A stretch of 44,590 nucleotides of DNA, from contig JAUIGD010000008.1 in NCBI GenBank assembly GCA_030430255.1, positions 1 to 44,590 on the forward strand, given 5' to 3'. The position numbers and the translations under genes are program-made. Below, one piece after another: positions 1-8,475 of this stretch. Below the pieces are notes generated by a model, which was not told the DNA's origin, did no database searches, and saw only the letters and a list, made by a program, of their open reading frames with translations. The stretch comes from Verrucomicrobiia bacterium (GTDB taxonomy: Bacteria; Verrucomicrobiota; Verrucomicrobiia; Verrucomicrobiales; DEV007). Position 1 is the stretch's first letter; each line of letters begins with the position of its first letter.

Positions 1-479
1 GCCACGAAAAACAGGACAGCCCCGGCCAAGCCAAACCAGCGCAGGAACCGCAACTGGCTCGCCCCGCCACTGCGGACGCCGAGCTTCTTCGCCCGCTTCT
101 CGCGATCGCCCTCGCCGGCCACCGCCTGCGGCGCCGCGCTCGACACCGCCTTCTTCCCCTTCTCGCCCCCGCCCCCCCCCGGCTGACCGGGAGGGTCCCC
201 CAGGCGGCGCAACTTGGTGGACTTCTCGCGCGGTGGATCGGGCGCCCCATCCTTGAACGGGGTCGGTGGCGGAACACCAGCCGCCGAAGGCTTCGGGGCG
301 GGCGCTCCCCCCCCCTGCTCGGCCGACTCCAAGAGTTTCCCGAGGCGCTGCCAATCGCCCTGCCCCCGCGCCCATGCCGATTCATCGGGGGACACCTCGC
401 CGGCGTCGAGCTTGGCCTTGATCTCAGCGAGGCCGAAAGGGCCGATGCTCTTGCCATCCTTGGTCAGGTAAATCTCCAT
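1..479 (-). CDS. GYF_2 (DUF4339) domain membrane protein, 3' part cut by window edge
   Basis: This is the N-terminal ~159 residues of a minus-strand gene running off the window start. Residues 3-48 form a GYF_2/DUF4339-type domain: an opening YLTKDGKSIGPFGL, then a basic/acidic helix, then WARGQGDWQRL, the usual pattern of this small presumed peptide-binding module. A Pro/Gly/Lys-rich linker (about 55-140) follows, and a hydrophobic stretch beginning near residue 145 (RWFGLAGAVLFFVA) should be a membrane anchor. The ATG at 477-479 is chosen because the domain begins right after it. Such proteins often continue into RDD, DUF or multi-TM regions, but that part lies outside the window. Runs of nine C at 307-315 and 172-180 encode glycines in the linker; the frame stays open across both, so no error is evident. 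It is divergent from the PilT pair; no specific function can be assigned. Confidence 0.75.
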   Translation of the reverse strand, partial: MEIYLTKDGKSIGPFGLAEIKAKLDAGEVSPDESAWARGQGDWQRLGKLLESAEQGGGAPAPKPSAAGVPPPTPFKDGAPDPPREKSTKLRRLGDPPGQPGGGGGEKGKKAVSSAAPQAVAGEGDREKRAKKLGVRSGGASQLRFLRWFGLAGAVLFFV

Positions 480-599
480 AGTCGGGTTCGATGCGTGGTA
501 GAGCCTTCTTCTACCCCCCCAGAATCGCGCCCGCCAGCGAGAATTTCAGCCTCCGATGCCGCTTGTCAGCGACCGCCCCGGGTGGTAAACAGACGCCCC

Positions 600-1655
600 A
601 TGGGTTCCCTGATCGAGGCGCTCCTAGATGCCACCCAAGAACACAACGCTTCCGACCTCTTCCTCGCCGAGGGTCGAGAGGCCCGCATGAAGGTCTCCGG
701 CCAGCTGATGGTCGCCGGCGACGATCCGGTGGAGCGCGACGACTTGGTCGATTTTTGGAAGCGCTGTGGAGCCGATCCCGACTACGACGGCGATCGCGAC
801 ACCAGCTATGTGTCCGGGTCCGGGGTCCGCTTCCGCGTCAACCTCCACCGGCACCTCGGCCAACTCGGAGCCGTCCTGCGCAAGATCAACACCGACATCC
901 CCGACCTCGCCTCGCTCGGCCTGCCCGCCGACCTCCTCACCGCTTGGTGCCAGGCGCCTTCGGGGCTGCTCCTCATCACCGGCCCGACGGGCTCGGGGAA
1001 GTCCACCACGCTCGCGTCCTGCCTCGAGTGGGTGAACCAACACTTCACCAAGCACATCGTCACCATCGAAGACCCCATCGAATACCTCTTCGAATCGAAA
1101 CAGGCGCTCTTCACCCAGCGGGAGGTCCACACCGACACCGACTCCTTCGCGCGCGGGCTCCGCAGCTCCCTCCGCCAAGCGCCAGACATCATCCTCCTCG
1201 GCGAGATCCGCGACCCGGAGACCGCCCAGATCGCCCTCCAGGCCGCAGAGACCGGACACCTCGTCTTCGCCACCCTGCACAGCGCCAATGTCTCGGAGAC
1301 CGTCGAGCGCCTCACCAACCTCTTCCCCACCGACGAGCGCGTGTCGCAACTGCTCCTGCTCTCCAACCAACTCGTCGGCATCCTCTGCCAGAAGCTGCTC
1401 CCCTCCGCATCGGGCAGCGGCATGGAGGTGGTCGTCGAACACGTCGAGAACACCGGCGTCATCCGCAACTACCTGCGCGACTCCCGCGTCACCGAGATCG
1501 TCGACTTCATGAAGCGCGGCGACAACCCCCACAACAAGCCCTTCATCACCTCGCTGGTCGAAGCCGCCCAATCGGGCCGCATCTCCACCGAGGTCGCCGC
1601 CGCCGCCGCCGGCAGCCGCGCCGACTTCGACCGCGCCATGCGCGGCATCGAGTAG
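600..1655 (+). CDS. pilT: PilT-family twitching ATPase (first of a pair)
   Basis: Secretion/retraction ATPase of the PilT/VirB11 superfamily, a cytoplasmic hexamer that depolymerises type IV pili. In the 351-aa product starting at ATG 600, the Walker A GPTGSGKST is at 128-136, the Asp box TIEDPIEYL at 155-163, the Walker B-type IILLGEIRD at 197-205, and the His box TGHLVFATLH at 218-227. Length matches the family (~350 aa). The frame is open upstream to 495, but the extra 35 residues are Pro/Arg-rich and non-conserved, while MGSLIEALLDA starts where PilT proteins normally start. The C-terminal ~90 residues diverge most from standard PilT and end in an Ala-rich tail. A second PilT-like gene follows after 12 bp, so the two are surely co-transcribed. 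It keeps a canonical GEIRD motif, unlike its partner. Confidence 0.92.
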   Translation: MGSLIEALLDATQEHNASDLFLAEGREARMKVSGQLMVAGDDPVERDDLVDFWKRCGADPDYDGDRDTSYVSGSGVRFRVNLHRHLGQLGAVLRKINTDIPDLASLGLPADLLTAWCQAPSGLLLITGPTGSGKSTTLASCLEWVNQHFTKHIVTIEDPIEYLFESKQALFTQREVHTDTDSFARGLRSSLRQAPDIILLGEIRDPETAQIALQAAETGHLVFATLHSANVSETVERLTNLFPTDERVSQLLLLSNQLVGILCQKLLPSASGSGMEVVVEHVENTGVIRNYLRDSRVTEIVDFMKRGDNPHNKPFITSLVEAAQSGRISTEVAAAAAGSRADFDRAMRGIE

Positions 1656-1667
1656 CACGCCCTCTCC

Positions 1668-2738
1668 ATGAGCAGCCCGAAACACATCGTCGAATACCTC
1701 ACGATCACCCGCGACCAGGGGGCGTCCGACCTCCACATCGCCGGCGGTGCCCCGCCGGCCTGTCGCCTGCACGGCCAGATCAACGGCCTCGAGGACTTCG
1801 ACCTCACCCAGGACGAAGCGAAGGAACTCGTCATGGGCATCCTCTCCGAGTCGCAGCGGGCCCGCCTCGAAGAGGACCTCGAGCTCGACTTCTCCGTCGC
1901 CGTCAAAAACGTCGGGCGCTTCCGCGGCAATGCCCACTATGTCCGCGGCTCGGTCGAGGCCGCCTTCCGCTTCATCCCCACCGAGATCCCGACGATCTCC
2001 GGTCTCGGCCACGCCGGCACGGTCGAACAACTCTGCGCCCTCCAGCAGGGGCTGGTGCTCGTCACCGGCGTCACCGGGGCCGGCAAGACCACGACCATCG
2101 CGGCGATGATCCAGCACATCCTCAACCAGCGGTCGTCCGTCGTCGTCACCATCGAGGACCCGATCGAATATGTCTTCGATCACGGCTATGGCCTCGTGAA
2201 GCAGCGCGAAGTCGGCCCGGACACCAAGTCCTTCTCCAACGCCCTGCGATCGGCCCTGCGCCAGGACCCGGACATCATCGTCGTCTCCGAGCTGCGCGAC
2301 CTCGAGACCATCCGCACCGCCATCACCGCCGCGGAGACCGGCCACCTCGTCATCAGCACCCTCCACACCATCGACGCCCCCAAGTCGCTCGACCGGATGA
2401 TCGACGTGTTCCCCGCCGAGCAGCAGGCGATGATCGTCTCCCAGCTCGCCAACTGCCTGGAGGCGGTCGTCTCCCAGCGGCTGCTCGCCCGCCAGGACGA
2501 CACCGGGCGCGTCATGGCCTCGGAGATCATGCGGGTCAACCACGGCATCCGCGCCTGCATCATCGAGCGCAAATTCGAGCAGATCCTCGGCCTCATGCAG
2601 ATCGGCGCCCAAGAGGGGATGCACACCATCGACGAGAGCCTCGCCCACCTGCTGGTCAACGGACACATCTCCTACAACGACGCGATGGTGCACTGCCGCG
2701 ACCCCGAGTTCATCGCCGAACGCTTCCGCAACAAGTAG
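1668..2738 (+). CDS. pilT: PilT/PilU-family twitching ATPase (second of a pair)
   Basis: 356-aa pilus retraction ATPase. Walker A GVTGAGKTT is at 134-142, the Asp box TIEDPIEYVF at 161-170, the Walker B region IIVVSELRD at 203-211, and the His box TGHLVISTLH at 224-233. The N-terminal domain begins with ITRDQGASDLHIAGGAPP, the usual PilT opening. The Walker B glycine (GExRD in most PilT) is Ser here, though the Glu is kept, so activity is probably retained. It starts 12 bp after the first PilT gene and ends 31 bp before a small membrane-protein gene. Two tandem retraction ATPases parallel the PilT/PilU arrangement, but which one is the primary motor cannot be told from sequence. No pilin, PilB or PilC gene is adjacent. 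Confidence 0.92.
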   Translation: MSSPKHIVEYLTITRDQGASDLHIAGGAPPACRLHGQINGLEDFDLTQDEAKELVMGILSESQRARLEEDLELDFSVAVKNVGRFRGNAHYVRGSVEAAFRFIPTEIPTISGLGHAGTVEQLCALQQGLVLVTGVTGAGKTTTIAAMIQHILNQRSSVVVTIEDPIEYVFDHGYGLVKQREVGPDTKSFSNALRSALRQDPDIIVVSELRDLETIRTAITAAETGHLVISTLHTIDAPKSLDRMIDVFPAEQQAMIVSQLANCLEAVVSQRLLARQDDTGRVMASEIMRVNHGIRACIIERKFEQILGLMQIGAQEGMHTIDESLAHLLVNGHISYNDAMVHCRDPEFIAERFRNK

Positions 2739-2769
2739 CCAACCTTCCGCCCCCCACCCCTACCACCCC

Positions 2770-3426
2770 ATGCTCGCAGAGAACTTCTGGAAGATCATCT
2801 TCGTCCTCCTCGTCGGGGTCGGCTGTTGGTTCTGGTTCCAAAGCGCCTCGAAGAAGAAAAAGTTCGAGCGGCAGATCGCCGGGCTCGCCGAACTCATCGA
2901 CCCGGCCTCCGTCGACGCCCCCCGGACCGCCGGCGAGGCCGAGCGGCGGACCTTCCAGACCGTCGCCACCCTCCACGAGATCGTCCTCCGCGGGGGCGAC
3001 GACTTCAACCCCCGCGAGGCGGCAGACCGTGCGGCCAACATGATCGCCGACGGCAAGACGGCCACGCTGCTGGCCTCGCGGCTCGTCGACAACTACAACA
3101 CCGCCCAAGAACTCGGCGCGCTCACCGACGACGGCATCTTCAGCATGATCGACGGCGCCCACGCGAAGATCACCGAAGGCATCTGGGAGGGCGACTACCT
3201 CGAGGCCGCCCCCATCATCCCGGTCGATTTCGACCCCGTCCTCGCCGAGTCGCTCCTCAACCGCACCCTCGTCCCCGAGAGCGTCCGCAACGCCATGGCT
3301 GGCGCCGACCTCACCAAACTCGCCTACGACCACGCGAACTCGCTCCACCGCGCCGGCGTGCTCGACCTCAGCGCCTACCAGGCGATCCGCAAAGAGCACG
3401 ATGCCCTCGTCAAAGCGTCTCGCTAG
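2770..3426 (+). CDS. small inner-membrane protein of unknown function, linked to the PilT pair
   Basis: 218-aa protein with a single N-terminal membrane helix (about 7-24, WKIIFVLLVGVGCWFWF), followed by a basic stop-transfer segment (SASKKKKFERQ) and a soluble, mostly helical domain. The positive charges after the helix favour a cytoplasmic C-terminal domain. I recognise no catalytic motif and cannot assign a family. It begins 31 bp after the second PilT gene on the same strand with matching codon use, so it probably belongs to the same transcript. A membrane-anchored accessory of the pilus machinery is a reasonable guess but only inference. Confidence 0.72.
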   Translation: MLAENFWKIIFVLLVGVGCWFWFQSASKKKKFERQIAGLAELIDPASVDAPRTAGEAERRTFQTVATLHEIVLRGGDDFNPREAADRAANMIADGKTATLLASRLVDNYNTAQELGALTDDGIFSMIDGAHAKITEGIWEGDYLEAAPIIPVDFDPVLAESLLNRTLVPESVRNAMAGADLTKLAYDHANSLHRAGVLDLSAYQAIRKEHDALVKASR

Positions 3427-3531
3427 CAGCCCGCCGGCCCGGCGCGGGCCGCCTCCCGGGTCGCCTTCCACCGCCCCGCTTTCCCGCCGCTGATCTAGCC
3501 GTCCGCACAACGCCCTCACGGCTTCCGCTCA

Positions 3532-5703
3532 TTGTCCCGCTCCGTCCTCTTCGTCTGCACCGGAAACGTCTGCCGCAGCCCCATGGCAGAGGGTCTGTTC
3601 CGGCACATGCTCGGGGGCGATGAGGCCGCACCGGGCTGGCGGGTCGCCTCCGCAGGCGTCGCCACCTTCGGCGGCGAGCCGCCCAGCCGCCACACCGCCG
3701 AGATCCTCCGCGACGCGGGGATCGACGCCTCGGCCGCCCGCAGCCAACCCCTGACCCACGAACTCGTCGCCGGGGCGACCCACATTTTCGCCATGTCGGC
3801 GGGGCACCTCTACACCATCGAGACGCTCTTTCCGGAAGCCGCAGAAAAGACCTTTCTCGTCACCGAGTTCTGTGCAACCGACTCGGTCCGCGGGCGCGAC
3901 GTCCCAGATCCCATCGGCGGCGGGCGGCGCGCCTACAACCAGACCCGATCCCTGCTCGAAACCGCCCTCCCCAGCGTCTACGAGTTCGTCCGCCAGACCT
4001 CCCCAGCCAGCCACATCGACCCCATGCCCGACCTCCATTCCATCGCCATCGCCAGCGACCACGCCGGGTTTGACCTCAAACAGAGCCTCGCCGCCGCCCT
4101 CGCCGAAGCCGGACACGAGGTGGACGACCTCGGCCCGGCGAGCGCCGACTCCACCGACTATCCCGACTACGCCCACGCCGTCAGCCGGGCGATCGCCGAC
4201 GGCGACGCCGACCTCGGCATCCTCGTCTGCCACACGGGCATCGGCATGAGCATCGCCGCCAACCGCCACCCGGCGGTGCGCGCCGCCGTCGCCGACCACC
4301 CGGAGGACGCCGCCCTCACCCGCCAGCACAACGACGCCAACGTCCTCTGCCTGGGCGCCCGGCGCCTCGACGCCGACCGCGCCCTCGAGATCGCCCAGGC
4401 GTTCCTCGGCGCCACCTTCGAAGCCGGCGGCCGCCACGAACGGCGCGTCGGGAAGATCAATTCCGGCGCCGGCGCCCTCGCCGCGACCGACCCGCCGATC
4501 GCCGCCGCCGTCGCCCGCGAGGTCGGCCGCCAGCGCGACAACATCGAACTCATCGCCAGCGAGAACTTCGCCTCCGCCGCCATCCGCGAGGCGCAGGGTA
4601 GCCACCTCACCAACAAGTACGCTGAGGGCTACCCCCGCCGACGTTGGTACGGCGGCTGCGAAAACGTCGACGAAGCCGAACAGCTCGCCATCGACCGGGC
4701 GCTCGAACTGTTCGGGGCGAACTTTGCCAACGTCCAACCCCACTCCGGTTCGCAGGCCAACACCGCCGTCTACTTCTCCGCCCTGCAACCGGGCGACACC
4801 ATCCTCGCGATGGACCTCTCCCACGGCGGCCACCTCACCCACGGGCACCCCGCCAACTTCTCCGGACGCTTCTACAAGGTCGCCGCCTACGGGGTCGAGA
4901 AGGAAACCGGCCGGATCGACTACGACGCCCTGCAGAAACAGGCGGAGGAGGTCCGCCCGCAGATGATCACCGCAGGCGCCTCCGCCTACCCCCGCATCAT
5001 CGACTTCGAGCGGATGGCCGCCATCGCGAAGTCGGTCGACGCCCTCCTCTTCGTCGACATGGCGCACATCGCGGGCCTCGTCGCCGGTGGCGTCCACCCG
5101 TCCCCCGTCGGCCACGCCGACTTCGTCTCCACCACCACCCACAAACCCCTGCGCGGTCCGCGCGGCGGCATGGTCCTGACCCAGACGGAGGATTGGGCGA
5201 AAAAGATCGACTCCATGGTCTTCCCCGGCATCCAGGGCGGCCCTCTCATGCACGTCATCGCCGCCAAGGCGGTCTGCTTCGGCGAGGCTCTGAGACCGGA
5301 GTTCAAAGGCTACCAGGCGCAGGTCGTCGCCAACGCCAAAGCCCTGGCCGCTCGGTTGGTCGGGCACGGCTACACGCTGTCTTCCGGCGGCACCGACAAC
5401 CACCTGATGCTCGTCGACCTCCGCCCGAACGGGCTGAACGGCAAACAGGCGCAGCACGCCCTCGACGCCGCCGGCATCACCGTGAACAAAAACTCCGTCC
5501 CCTTCGACACCGAGAGCCCGTTCAAAGGCGGCGGCATCCGCATCGGCACCCCCGCCGCCACCACCCGAGGCATGGTCGAGGCCGACATGGAGACAGTCGG
5601 CGACCTCATCCACCAAGCCCTCGAGAACCGCGACGACGCGGCCAAACTCGAAGACATCCGCACCGCGGTGGTGGAGATCAACCGGCGCTTCCCGCTCCCG
5701 TAG
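3532..5703 (+). CDS. triple fusion: low-MW protein phosphatase - RpiB - serine hydroxymethyltransferase
   Basis: 723-aa protein with three enzyme domains. Residues 1-~155 are a low-molecular-weight protein phosphatase: P-loop CTGNVCRS at 9-16 and the general-acid DP at 126-127. Residues ~168-305 are RpiB (ribose-5-phosphate isomerase B): SDHAGFDLK, catalytic Cys233 in [13 protein letters not shown], and [14 protein letters not shown]. Residues ~310-723 are serine hydroxymethyltransferase (GlyA): [28 protein letters not shown] lysine K538 in TTTHKPLRG. All three active sites look intact. The start must be TTG at 3532: an in-frame stop lies at 3496 and the first ATG would delete the phosphatase P-loop. 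The order matches the Bacillus ywlE-ywlF(rpiB)-ywlG-glyA cluster, where YwlE is a phosphoarginine phosphatase. The residue that sets phosphoarginine selectivity there (Thr in CTGNTCRS) is Val here, so the substrate is uncertain. Confidence 0.93.
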   Translation: MSRSVLFVCTGNVCRSPMAEGLFRHMLGGDEAAPGWRVASAGVATFGGEPPSRHTAEILRDAGIDASAARSQPLTHELVAGATHIFAMSAGHLYTIETLFPEAAEKTFLVTEFCATDSVRGRDVPDPIGGGRRAYNQTRSLLETALPSVYEFVRQTSPASHIDPMPDLHSIAIASDHAGFDLKQSLAAALAEAGHEVDDLGPASADSTDYPDYAHAVSRAIADGDADLGILVCHTGIGMSIAANRHPAVRAAVADHPEDAALTRQHNDANVLCLGARRLDADRALEIAQAFLGATFEAGGRHERRVGKINSGAGALAATDPPIAAAVAREVGRQRDNIELIASENFASAAIREAQGSHLTNKYAEGYPRRRWYGGCENVDEAEQLAIDRALELFGANFANVQPHSGSQANTAVYFSALQPGDTILAMDLSHGGHLTHGHPANFSGRFYKVAAYGVEKETGRIDYDALQKQAEEVRPQMITAGASAYPRIIDFERMAAIAKSVDALLFVDMAHIAGLVAGGVHPSPVGHADFVSTTTHKPLRGPRGGMVLTQTEDWAKKIDSMVFPGIQGGPLMHVIAAKAVCFGEALRPEFKGYQAQVVANAKALAARLVGHGYTLSSGGTDNHLMLVDLRPNGLNGKQAQHALDAAGITVNKNSVPFDTESPFKGGGIRIGTPAATTRGMVEADMETVGDLIHQALENRDDAAKLEDIRTAVVEINRRFPLP

Positions 5704-5714
5704 CTCCCGCGTGG

Positions 5715-5733
5715 CATCGGCGTCCCGCCGATG
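5715..5733. repeat. perfect 8-bp hairpin, REP-like, between convergent genes
   Basis: CATCGGCGTCCCGCCGATG folds into a perfect 8-bp stem with a 3-nt loop, 12 bp after the fusion gene's stop. It has no T run, so it is not a classical intrinsic terminator. A near copy of its left arm (GTGGCATCGGCG) occurs at 43295-43306, also just after a gene. Confidence 0.6.
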
Positions 5734-5792
5734 TCCGTGCCGGGCGCGTCCCGCCCCCGCGCCATCCGAGCGTCAAAGGACTCCCGCGCACC

Positions 5793-5819
5793 GTGGCGCG
5801 AGCATCCTGCTCGCCCCAC
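5793..5819. repeat. 12-bp imperfect hairpin, probable bidirectional transcript end
   Basis: GTGG-c-GCGAGCA and TGCTCGC-c-CCAC pair around a TCC loop with one mismatch. It lies between the convergent fusion gene (+) and secreted-protein gene (-), where a symmetrical hairpin could end or protect both transcripts. Confidence 0.55.
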
Positions 5820-5862
5820 GCCCCCCCGCGGCGAGGTCGCATCCCGCCCGCCGCCATCGGCC

Positions 5863-8397
5863 TCAAGGCTTCCGCGCCCGCCAAAGCTGCGGATCCCGCT
5901 CGACCGCGCCCCGCCAGAGGGCCGCACCGTCGACCCCCGTCTCCACCGCGCCCGCGGTCAGCCACCGATCCCCGGCAGAGAACGTCTCGACCAAGACCGT
6001 GCTGAACGGCGGTCCTCCGATCGTCAGCTCGACTTCGTCGCCCAGTTCACCGGGCACCGCCACCATCGCCTCCACCGCTACCGGCACGTCCACCAGCCCC
6101 ACCGCGCGAAACCCGTTGGAGAAAACCGCCTCCGTCGCCCCGCCGGGGAACTCGGCGTAGGAACCCGGCTCGACGAAGGGCGCCTCCTGCACCCACCGTT
6201 CATCGGCCAGCAGGGTCCCGCCTCCGATCCAATACTCCCCCCGGCGCCACGAGACCCGCGACACCGTCCTGGCTTCGGGAGCCGAATCCGAGAAAACCAA
6301 CACCGAATCCTCCCCTCTCCTAGAGAGCAGCGGAGGAGCGGTCGACCGGAACGCGGTACGCCGCGTCGTCGAGGTCTGGTAGCGATCCCACGGGATCCAC
6401 GCGACGATCACTTCCTCCCCTTCGCGGTAACAGACCTCCGCCCCTTCCGGCCAGACGACGATCCCGCCGGTCAGCGACATCGGACGCGAGAACCGGCCTC
6501 CCACAGGCCCCATGAACTCGGCGGCCCTCATCGCCCGCACCGCCCCAGCCGCGTCCACCTCGAAGCGTTGCGACCACAGCTCCACATCCCCCACGCCACC
6601 ATCCCACCGCAAGTAGACACACACCCCCTGCCCGTCCCGCCCAGCGATCCCGGCGAGCGAGTGGCCGTATGGTCCCGACGGCACCAAGCCTTGGAGGTTC
6701 ACCGCCGTGTTGAACCCCACCTCGCCCCGGCCGATCGCCGCCAACCCGATCCCCGTCCCGAGGAACCCGTGATCGGTGACCGCGGCGACCAACAAGTGCT
6801 CACCGCCGCCGCCGACAGCCACACTTCCGGCGCCGCCGTCGAACACCGATTCGGCGACCTGCTGATCGCCGGTGAGCCACAGGGGCGTCGGCGCGACCGG
6901 AGCCTCCCCGAATGCCGCCTCGGCTTCGATGACCCTCAATCTTGTGCCGCCGTCAGACCAAGCAAAATGCGGGGCGCCGCCGAGTTCGAATCCCCAGGCG
7001 CCTCCCGTGTGATAGAAAGACGCCGGTGCAACGGTGCGGCTCTCAATAGCATACCCCGCCCCATCCAATTGCATCCGCGCGATCCTCATTTCGAGGGGGT
7101 TCCCCGCATACGTCGCGATCCCGTAGACCCCGCTCCCGGCCCCTTGGAAGACGACTCCCACCGGCTGGCTCACCGCCTCCGAGAGCGACCGCAGCAGGCG
7201 GGGCGGAGAGAAACCCGCGGCGCCGCCCGCGACGAAGAAGACGTTCTCCCCGCTGCGCTGCGACCCCTCCCAGATCTGATCCTCCCACACCGCCAATACC
7301 ACGCCATCCGCCCCGACCGCGATCGCTGGATCTTGAACGCGATTGGCCGCTGCAGAGACCGTCTCGAACTCCGTAGCGCCCGCCCAGTCGATCTCCGCCA
7401 CCCCGCAGTACCCACCCTGTCGCTCCCGCCCCCCAAGGCTTGCCGCGATCCAAAATGCGTCACCGCCCCAAGCGATCTCGTGCTCCGCCTCCTCATCGGT
7501 CTCGATGAGGCGGATCGCTTCCTCACCGTCCACCGCCGCCCCGTCGATCCCGAACCGGCGCGCGGCCAAGGCCTCGACCCTCGTGCTGCTCATCTCGCGG
7601 ATCCACGACAGCGCATAGTGCCCGCCGCCGAAGGCGAGCGATGGCTCGTCGGCTCGCTCCGTGGAAACCATCGCCAAGGCCTCGCCAACGAGGGGCTCAG
7701 CCCCCGGGGAAGCCGCGACGAACCGCCCCTCGATGCGTTCCGAATAGGTCTGATACGCGACCAGGAACCGATCCTCCCCCGCGACCAGCGCCGGCTCGAG
7801 CCCCGGCCCGAACCCGAACGGGACCGGATCGATCGGCGCCCCTGTCCCGTCGAACCGCGACCCCATGACCATCGGCCCCCCGCCGGGGACCAGCTCCTCC
7901 CACACCGCCAACACCACCCCGTCCAAGACCGCCAACTCGACATCCGACTGATCGGCATCGGCGCTGGACAGCGCGAACCCGGCCGCCGGTGCGACCGCCC
8001 CATCCGGGTCGACGAACGCCGCCCGCAGCTGCGTGAAGACGTTGTCGCGGTTGTCCTCCCACACGACGAAGAGCCGCCCCGCCACCTCGACCGCAGCCGG
8101 ACGCTTCTCGTCGCCCTCGGCTCGCGACACCTCGATCGGCGGAGAAACCTGCCGCCCGGCGCCATCGAGAAATGCGGCACCGATGTTTTCGTCGGACCCT
8201 CCGCGCGTGTCATCGTAAACCAGAGCAAAACCGTTCCCGAAGGGCACGGCGTCGACGTTGCGCTGATCGCCGGGTAGCACGCCGGCGAGTTCGCCGCCGT
8301 CCGCCCACGGCTCGAACGCCCCCGTCAGACAGAGCTCCGAGCCAGCCGCGGCCCCCGCTGAGATCAATGCCAGACACGAGCCATGCAGAATGTTCAT
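5863..8397 (-). CDS. large secreted protein of unknown function with propeller-like repeats
   Basis: 844-aa exported protein. The N-terminus MNILHGSCLALISAGAAAGS is a plausible signal peptide; the frame stays open far upstream only by chance, across the opposite zwf gene. The body has degenerate repeats built on 'V(x)VWE(D/E)' cores: FVVWEDNRD, LAVWEELV, LAVWEDQIW, each followed by a Gly/Ala-rich segment with an aromatic. This pattern is typical of secreted beta-propeller-like proteins in environmental bacteria. The last ~100 residues (EVELTIGGPPFSTVLVETFS... WRARKP) look like a separate beta domain. No catalytic motif is recognisable. It is divergent from zwf, whose start is 78 bp away, and convergent with the fusion gene downstream. 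Family and function remain unassigned. Confidence 0.8.
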   Translation of the reverse strand: MNILHGSCLALISAGAAAGSELCLTGAFEPWADGGELAGVLPGDQRNVDAVPFGNGFALVYDDTRGGSDENIGAAFLDGAGRQVSPPIEVSRAEGDEKRPAAVEVAGRLFVVWEDNRDNVFTQLRAAFVDPDGAVAPAAGFALSSADADQSDVELAVLDGVVLAVWEELVPGGGPMVMGSRFDGTGAPIDPVPFGFGPGLEPALVAGEDRFLVAYQTYSERIEGRFVAASPGAEPLVGEALAMVSTERADEPSLAFGGGHYALSWIREMSSTRVEALAARRFGIDGAAVDGEEAIRLIETDEEAEHEIAWGGDAFWIAASLGGRERQGGYCGVAEIDWAGATEFETVSAAANRVQDPAIAVGADGVVLAVWEDQIWEGSQRSGENVFFVAGGAAGFSPPRLLRSLSEAVSQPVGVVFQGAGSGVYGIATYAGNPLEMRIARMQLDGAGYAIESRTVAPASFYHTGGAWGFELGGAPHFAWSDGGTRLRVIEAEAAFGEAPVAPTPLWLTGDQQVAESVFDGGAGSVAVGGGGEHLLVAAVTDHGFLGTGIGLAAIGRGEVGFNTAVNLQGLVPSGPYGHSLAGIAGRDGQGVCVYLRWDGGVGDVELWSQRFEVDAAGAVRAMRAAEFMGPVGGRFSRPMSLTGGIVVWPEGAEVCYREGEEVIVAWIPWDRYQTSTTRRTAFRSTAPPLLSRRGEDSVLVFSDSAPEARTVSRVSWRRGEYWIGGGTLLADERWVQEAPFVEPGSYAEFPGGATEAVFSNGFRAVGLVDVPVAVEAMVAVPGELGDEVELTIGGPPFSTVLVETFSAGDRWLTAGAVETGVDGAALWRGAVERDPQLWRARKP

Positions 8398-8475
8398 GCT
8401 CACAAAGTAGAGATGAACGCCCCTTATGGCAAGCCCACCTTGCACCCCGCCCGCAACGCTCCATCTTGGCCGCCG

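Noticed and set aside
624-2693. 689-codon minus-strand frame opposite the PilT genes
   Set aside because: Asp/Gly/Val-rich antisense shadow without motifs; the same pattern appears opposite nearly every gene here.
491-3043. 850-codon plus-strand frame across both PilT genes
   Set aside because: Arg/Pro/His-rich translation typical of an out-of-frame reading of high-GC DNA; the two PilT ATPases in other frames have full catalytic motifs.
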